Below, piece after piece: positions 58,286-64,000 of a DNA stretch of 64,000 nucleotides; the stretch's first letter is position 1, and each line of letters starts with the position of its first letter. This DNA comes from Glandiceps talaboti (lineage: Eukaryota > Hemichordata > Enteropneusta > Spengelidae). The notes under the pieces were generated by a model, which was not told the origin of the DNA, did not search any database, and worked only from the letters and a program-made list of their open reading frames with translations. Location of the stretch: NCBI RefSeq assembly GCF_964340395.1, contig NC_135553.1:28577949-28641948 (forward strand), in the 5' to 3' direction. Made by a program: the position numbers and the translations under genes.

Positions 58286-59336
58286 CCAAGTGTACAATAT
58301 AAACTAGAATTTGATTTGTAGTGCCCAAATAGGAAGTATATTCATCCCTTCTGACAAATTCATACTGAAGAGACTAGAACAATTTAGATTAAGTTCTTTT
58401 ATAAACTATCTAATAGTATGAAGATATAGGCATATAGTTTCTGACTTTGCTGGACTGGTTTTACTCTCACACCACTAGCACTAATCTGAGTTTTACTTGA
58501 ACTACAAAGGTCAACTCAATTCACACCTTCTAAATCCCCCTTTGTCTTACACTATCCAATACTGATAAGACTTCACCAGCAACTCAGACAAGGAGTTGGT
58601 TATAACCAGCTACACAAACTTTAATATTAGCTCCAGTAGAGGACTGCTAATCCTGTACATGTCAAACACCAAGTCAACATTTTGACAGCTAAGGGGTGGA
58701 CCATTCGATATCCGGGGGGGGGGGGCTTGGAAGATTTCGGGGGAAAAAAAGATGCCAAATGGGGTTACTTGAAGAAAAAAAATCTGGATCTGAATGGGTG
58801 ATGGAAAAAAAAAGATGGACCACTGCTGCTAGAAAAAAAAATGTCTTGGCAGGGAAACGATGCACAAGTTCGAGTGTACTGTTCAACCTGCTAGTACCTC
58901 TCCAACCAGGACACTTGTCAGATCACAACAAACATTTTTAAACACATGTCAGGGACCAGTTAGTTTTGTTGGCCTGTGGTACATATATATATTTGTTCTT
59001 TCATACATTTTTTAAATATTACGTCATGTAAGGGTTCAAACATAACTATACATAAAATTATACATATACATGTGTTACCTAGCTTAACCACACTAGTTAA
59101 GAACATGCCATGTAAATGTTTGTCTGTTTCACAATCAGTGCTTCACTTATCTTGCACTTTGGGGCAAAAGTGAACTTGAAGGTTTTGTAATGGTAATCTT
59201 CATACTATTAGATAGTTTATAAAAGAACTTAATCTAAATTGGTTCTAGTCTCTTCAGTATGAATTTGTCAGAAGGGATGAATATACTTCCTATTTGGGCA
59301 CTACAAATCAAATTCAAGTTTCTATTGTACACTAGG
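58286..59336. mobile_element. element with ~142-bp inverted ends
   Basis: 58,286-58,427 ('tgtacaatataaactagaat' to 'tatctaatagtatgaagat') is mirrored at 59,194-59,336 with few mismatches. Between them is a gene-free interior of about 770 bp that includes a poly-G repeat (58,693-58,860). It could be a DNA transposon derivative with long terminal repeats, or an inverted local duplication. Confidence 0.6.
58693..58860 (+). repeat. poly-G repeat with 'ggtggaccattcgatatcc' flank
   Basis: The flank plus G11 and 'cttggaaga', followed by A-rich blocks. The same flank occurs inverted at 60,437-60,480 ('caggatatcaaatggtctac' after a C11 run), so two members of one family lie 1.7 kb apart in opposite orientation. 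Confidence 0.65.
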
Positions 59337-59544
59337 TATGACCTGCTAAAGTGCTCTAACATACCAGTGACTTTACTATACATGCAATATCAATGCCCCT
59401 ATACCGATGTTGCCCACTTTTATAACATGGAAAACTTATTTAAGTTATATATTACTTTACCTTTTCGAAGCTTGGCAATATTACCTCAGAGGCTATGAAT
59501 AACCTAACAATTGCCTAAATAGAAACAAAAAACTCCAGATCTGC

Positions 59545-59995
59545 CAAAGGGGGGGGGGGGGGCCTTGGACTCCCTCACCCCAGAGGCCACTCATTCGTTA
59601 AACCAACAATAAGATTCACCAACATTGGTAAAAAAACTTCAAAAGCTTCTAGGGGGAGACCCCCTAGGACCCCCATAATAGGTAGACATGTCCCAGTCTC
59701 AAATCAAAGTTCTTCCCTCCACCTCTACTGTCAAGATGCTATGAAACTTTATTTCAAAAATGTTTCAACCATATGTAGTTGCATTTTACATGTTAGAGCT
59801 GTCTTGTAAAGCTTGCAAATTATTGTCTGAAAGTGTCTGTGAATAGCCTAAAATTGCTTTAGGAGTAAAAATCCTCCAGGGCCAGAACCCCCCCCCCCCC
59901 CACACACACTCACACAAGAGGTGGACATATCCCAGTCTCAAAGCTCTTCCCCTCTACAGCTTACCGACAAGATGCTATGAAACTTTATTCATGGG
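59545..59995. repeat. two ~240-bp direct units with G/C runs
   Basis: 'tcccagtctcaaatcaaagt' and 'aagatgctatgaaactttat' occur near 59,691 and again near 59,930. A G14 run precedes the first and a C14 run the second. No coding. Confidence 0.65.
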
Positions 59996-60918
59996 GCCAG
60001 CAGTGACTTTTTGTCAGCCCAATGAAAAAAACAACACTGACCACCCCCTATCCCCCCAGGCTGGAGAAACTGACCGGTCTGTCTGAATGTTTGAGCTCAC
60101 CAATCAAGTTCCCGATTTGCATTTTCAGAGTGTCATCATGGCATAAAAACTGTCAATGATGTTTATTTAATTGAAATTAAACATGTATTGAAATATGTAG
60201 TTTACTATATACTCTGTGTGTGATAGTACAGCATCTCTTTACTCTCTGTATTACACTGAGAAAACCGAACAGAAAATTGTGGCAACAAAAGTAGGTGTTC
60301 AACATACGTGTAAAACAAAATCCGGATATCTCAAAGAAGGAAAGAAAAAAAAAAGTTGCCAGCATAGGCGAAGGAGAAAAAGAATTATTCACAGGCAAGC
60401 AGGTGGGAAAAAAATAATGACTCGCCACCAATCTTCCAAGCGCCCCCCCCCCCCAGGATATCAAATGGTCTACCCCTTTAAGGGTATAAATTTATTTAAA
60501 AGTGTCTTTTACCTCTTTGAAAGCCTTCGCTATTCGGTCCAAAATCCGGTCTTGAAGTCTCAAGCGCTCGTTGGACATCTCATTGGATTTTCTGCTTACA
60601 TCTCAGGTCAACGGAAACTGATAGTATCACGTACTCCCAGAGTATTCCGTACATCCGATATTTCTCGTTCCTGGACATTTACCAATTTCGCCACAGCGCC
60701 ATTTTGTGCAGTCAACTATTATCGGAAGAGAATGAGACTGGATCGGATGTCCTGAACCAGGTCGCGGGGGGTCTTAGCGCGTTTTGACAGGAGCGTCACA
60801 ACGAGGGCGAGACTATTATGTAAATAGTACTGGGCATCTGGAATTTGTTTTTCAAATCAACGTAAGTTAGCTGTCCATACACTTGCTATCGCAATTGCTA
60901 TCGAAAACAACAATCAAA

Positions 60919-61096
60919 ATGACGTGGAGAGAGAAGTTTATCGAACGCACAGATGATTACAGTGGCTATGTAAACAACGTTGCAGAGGCATTAGAACTGA
61001 TTCGTGTATTTGAGATCGAAACACATTCTAAATTTTGTGTTTACCGTCTACAATTTACAAAGTCGTTTGGTTCTTGTACATTTAGAGACGTTATTG
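60919..61096 (+). CDS. possible first exon of an unrecognised gene
   Basis: ATG in favourable context (caaaATGa) starts 59 codons that stop exactly at a strong donor (TTG|GTAGGTAGG, after 61,096). Reading into the intron ends within three codons. The peptide begins Met-Thr-Trp-Arg-Glu-Lys-Phe-Ile-Glu-Arg and contains an amphipathic helix-like stretch, then Phe-Glu-x-x-Thr-x-Ser-Lys-Phe and Ser-Phe-Gly-Ser. It resembles N-terminal segments of some transposase-derived invertebrate proteins, but I cannot name a family. No second exon is identifiable in the AT-rich DNA to the right. Confidence 0.45.
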
Positions 61097-62120
61097 GTAG
61101 GTAGGTAGACGGTAATTTCATGACATAAATATTCAGCTTATTTAGATAGTTTTTCTTGATGTTTTTTTTTATATTAATACATGTGGTTTTATAGTATTAT
61201 ATTTAATTTGTCATATATAATAGTTTATCATTGACGAATAACCAAGATTTAAAAAAAAAATAATTTTAATTTATGGTTATTCTGTTTTTTCTAATAACTA
61301 GTGAATGTATATTGAAATAACTCATTTCTAACAAGTTCTGTTCGATAGAAGTGTTTCCTGAAATGTATATTTCTAACATGTAATTCAGAGCTTAGACTCA
61401 TATCAGGTCCTAGAGACTGTTTTGTTCAAATGCATATTTACTGTGAAATACCCTTCAATTTGGAGATACTCATTGAACCCTTGTTCAAACCTAATTAGCA
61501 TAACAATATTAATATTTAGGTATTACACAGGCCATAGTTAAGTTTTGAATTTATTTATATCTTATTTTGAATCTTTTATTGATATGTATCTCACAGATCA
61601 TGATAGCGTAAGATTTTGTTTTGTTTTATACATTGTTAACTTGTTTTTTTTAAAGTGTCATTTTCTCTTGATTTTATCTCTTCCTTACTCATAATTTGTA
61701 TTTATTTTTAATTTATTGAATAAAACATTTTATAAATAAACATTTTCAAGAATGTAGTGTTTTTTTGTATGCCATTATGGTGTTTTACTATTCCTGTTAA
61801 TAGTTATAATGCATAATTTTCTCGATGTTAACATTCGGTTACTAATTTTCTGTAATTATTTATTTGTATTTTATTGAAATAAAATATTTACAAATAAATA
61901 TTTTCAAAACTAATGTTTTAAAAAAAACCGCCATGTATGTCATTTTTTCTAACACACATAAATATGTCCATATAACTGGTATTTATAAAGGTAATCAGAC
62001 AGACACTGTATCGATGCAAATATTAGATTTAATGATAATGTTGAACACTAAAACCATGAGGTATGTAATTCGCCCAAAACTGACCAAGTACGGGCAGAGT
62101 TACGAGCTCGTAAGTCTCCA
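61097..62120. other. AT-rich intron-like or intergenic stretch
   Basis: Very AT-rich with many ATTT/AATAAA words and no supported ORF. It lies between two converging exon-like ORFs, so it may hold their introns. Confidence 0.4.
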
Positions 62121-62127
62121 GTACGAG

Positions 62128-62159
62128 TGACGTCTGAACTCCATATACGGGTGACGTCA
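62128..62159. promoter_or_regulatory. two CRE-like TGACGTC sites
   Basis: GTGACGTCT and GTGACGTCAT start 24 bp apart in one orientation. TGACGTCA is the CREB/ATF palindrome; the second site is a full match. They lie downstream of the minus-strand zinc-finger exon, so any target is unclear. Confidence 0.3.
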
Positions 62160-62665
62160 TACCCTTGTAGTTGGCCTAATTTTCGATGAGTACGCAGAGG
62201 ACTCACGCTTGTCGTATTCCGCGAGTGCGTGGCGAATACTATTAAAGTATTTGGTTGTTGTAAATTAAATGTAATAATAATGATATTCTCTTATCATTGA
62301 TGTGAAAAAAAATTCTCGGCAAGCTAACGTTTAGGCATATGTTATTTTGTATTCACTCGTAACTTGGAAGTATAATCGGCTCTGAACTTGGTGTGATTAA
62401 TGTGAGCGGTGCGTTTCGTAACGCAATTTTCCCCGGGCGCTCGATTTATGCCACTTACCAATACGGCTTATGTTCGCAAACGCCGTTACGTTGTGTTGGC
62501 AGGATTGGTTAGGAAATTTATTTACATAATGAAACATTCAGTCACACATATCATGACGATAATATATTCCTTATTATTTGTCAGATCATTTGTCACTTAC
62601 ACGGATCGTTACTATAGCCACACACCCTTCAACAGAATGATATGTCCCAGGAAAAAAGATGGCAC

Positions 62666-62954
62666 CTTTGAGGTCGTGCCGGTTGTGTTGTGTTCTTGCA
62701 TGTCGTCGAAATCCATAAATCGTTTTGTATACCCGGTTACATTCCGGGCACTGGAAATTAGGATGAAAACGGGAGGAGCCTGAAGGTTTTGAGGATCCGT
62801 CATCGTCTGTTGGTGGGCTTCGGGAATCACCTGCACTTGTTGTACCCCTACTCATTGTTGCTTCACTTTTACCGTCATATTCAATTTCAGGTACGAATGG
62901 TAAAATTAAATCTTCGATTTCATCAAAAGTAAAAAAATCTGATCCATAAGCCAT
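62666..62954 (-). CDS. first exon of a C2H2 zinc-finger protein
   Basis: On the minus strand, ATG at 62,954 (tcATGG context) opens 96 codons ending at a donor AAAG|GTGCCA (intron from 62,665 downward). The peptide has an acidic, aromatic start (Phe-Phe-Thr-Phe-Asp-Glu-Ile-Glu-Asp), a Ser/Gly/Asp-rich linker, then one classical finger: CPEC, twelve residues, His, four residues, His (Gln-Cys-Pro-Glu-Cys...Arg-Arg-His-Ala-Arg-Thr-Gln-His). Single fingers of this kind introduce several invertebrate transposase-derived and chromatin proteins. Further exons would lie to the left, overlapping the opposite-strand exon at 60.9 kb; none could be identified. The finger spacing is a clear match, the gene extent is inference. 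Confidence 0.6.
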
Positions 62955-62984
62955 GACGAACTTTAAGGTATAGTGGCAAAACAA

Positions 62985-64000
62985 AATTAATAATATTTGT
63001 TAACAAATTACCACCTATGTCGACGAGGGACGACTAGCGACTTTCTTCAATACATGTACACAGTGTGAAAGACTGGCAGATATGCGTACCTGTCGTCAAC
63101 TCGTAGTGTACCGATCCTCGCGTAACTCATAACTGCGTAACAACGTCATTGTTACAACTTACTCGGCAAGTAAAATCACTCACACAACCACAAAATGGTG
63201 ATATATTATCAAGATATTGTCACTATATTTGATATTTTAATTAAAATTTGGGAATCAGTACATTAAATAAACAATAAATGTAAGTTTTCTGTCTGTAACC
63301 GGCAAAATAGGAAGCCGGCATTATAATTTATATGTTTACATTTTGCCAGGTCATGGGGTCACGACAATATTAACATAAATTAGCATAACAATACCGTCCG
63401 CACGATCTATCGCTAGAGGGCGTAAGCTTCCAATCCCTCTGTTTATGCTGTTTATACGTCCCTGGTCCTAGATCCTATGTCACTGTGATGGATGAAGGCG
63501 CGCAATACAGGGCTATTCGAATCGTTACATACAAAATACAAAAACGCCCAACTTTTAGCTATGCGAAGCTTCAAGGACTGTGAGAGAGTCGATACTATCA
63601 TTGGATCTGATATTGTTCTTTTTATCTATTTTTTATCCTTAGCAATTCCAGTGTACTTATAAGAAATGCATCAAACACACACACTACCAATTTCAAGAAC
63701 CTAGCAACATGGTTACAATTCAAAACAGGGTAGTGATAAGGCGTAAACAAAATAATTGTGTGGTTCCGATTACATTCAATTTTAGAATAGGTGGGGTAGG
63801 TAGATTAAAAAAAAAAAAAAATTTAAATCAATTTTCTTCATAGGTGAGTATGGGATATGGGTATGGGAAGCTATGGGAAGCCGTTCAGGCCAAAAGTATT
63901 TTTTTATTTTTGCTATAGAATTTTATATTTTTCGTACTTACAAACTAATTTTAACAGTTTATGTACTTTTATTCCATGTTCACATTATTTTAATTGAAAG
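62985..64000. other. gene-free right end
   Basis: No ORF of note. An A-run lies at about 63,808-63,821. The stretch lies upstream of the minus-strand zinc-finger exon and could include its promoter. Confidence 0.4.
63409..63423 (+). promoter_or_regulatory. CTCF-like motif
   Basis: ATCGCTAGAGGGCGT fits the core of the bilaterian CTCF consensus (YAGRKGGCR). A single motif match of this length is weak evidence. Confidence 0.25.

Noticed and set aside
60216-60755. 179-aa plus-strand ORF
   Set aside because: It runs through an A-rich block and a C11 tract belonging to the poly-G repeat family; the basic stretch comes from low-complexity sequence and no motif is present.
62409-62783. 124-aa plus-strand ORF
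   Set aside because: It overlaps antisense to the C2H2 zinc-finger exon, whose Cys/His spacing is a clear match; the plus-strand frame has no motif.

Overview
The window looks like nuclear DNA of a marine invertebrate animal. It is AT-rich and intron-containing, with very few host genes and a dense, layered population of eukaryotic transposable elements: at least five non-LTR retrotransposon remnants, a tRNA-derived SINE, hairpin MITEs, a hAT-type and a KDZ-type transposase gene, and several arrays of about 100-150 bp units. Nothing is prokaryotic. The element styles (octamer-bearing tandem units, GTCT/GGAC microsatellite tails, poly-G spacers) recall hemichordate, cephalochordate or molluscan genomes, but the species cannot be fixed from sequence alone.

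Layout. 0-4 kb: one good single-exon ORF (455 aa, unrecognised) with a possible alternative 3' exon encoding a hydrophobic tail; a minus-strand SINE at 4.0-4.2 kb. 4.2-8.5 kb: gene-free, with a TTAA-flanked hairpin MITE and a LINE tail nested in hairpin element 'A'. 8.5-18.1 kb: two nearly identical tandem copies of a 4.7-4.9 kb unit, each with element A, a foldback element built of subrepeats, a broken Tx1/L1-like LINE interrupted by a poly-G/tetranucleotide insert, and a perfect 38-nt hairpin. 18-20 kb: remnants of elements E and R1. 20.8-21.9 kb: element 'B' with 13-bp inverted ends. 22.6-25.8 kb: a Tx1-like LINE 3' end, then a second element A split by a LINE fragment. 25.9-28.8 kb: no gene. 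28.8-32.4 kb: repeat R1, then a five-exon hAT-transposase-like gene with an in-frame stop. 32.7-35.4 kb: a decayed LINE. 35.4-41.1 kb: no gene; two elements B head to head and a cluster of AGGTCA half-sites.

41.1-54.5 kb is one LINE of under 3 kb stretched to over 13 kb by four successive insertions: R1 (itself carrying E), element 'C', a roughly 7.5-kb satellite structure of opposed arrays around a KDZ transposase exon, and an L2-like tail with a visible 5-bp target-site duplication. 54.5-60.8 kb: gene-free repeats. 60.9-63.0 kb: two short first-exon-like ORFs facing each other, one encoding a C2H2 zinc finger.

The best candidates for something undescribed are the opposed satellite arrays with the KDZ exon, the shared architecture of elements A, B and C (terminal hairpin, tetranucleotide run, tandem units), and the link between repeat R1 and the first exon of the hAT-like gene. 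All family names rest on motifs read by eye; no database search was possible.
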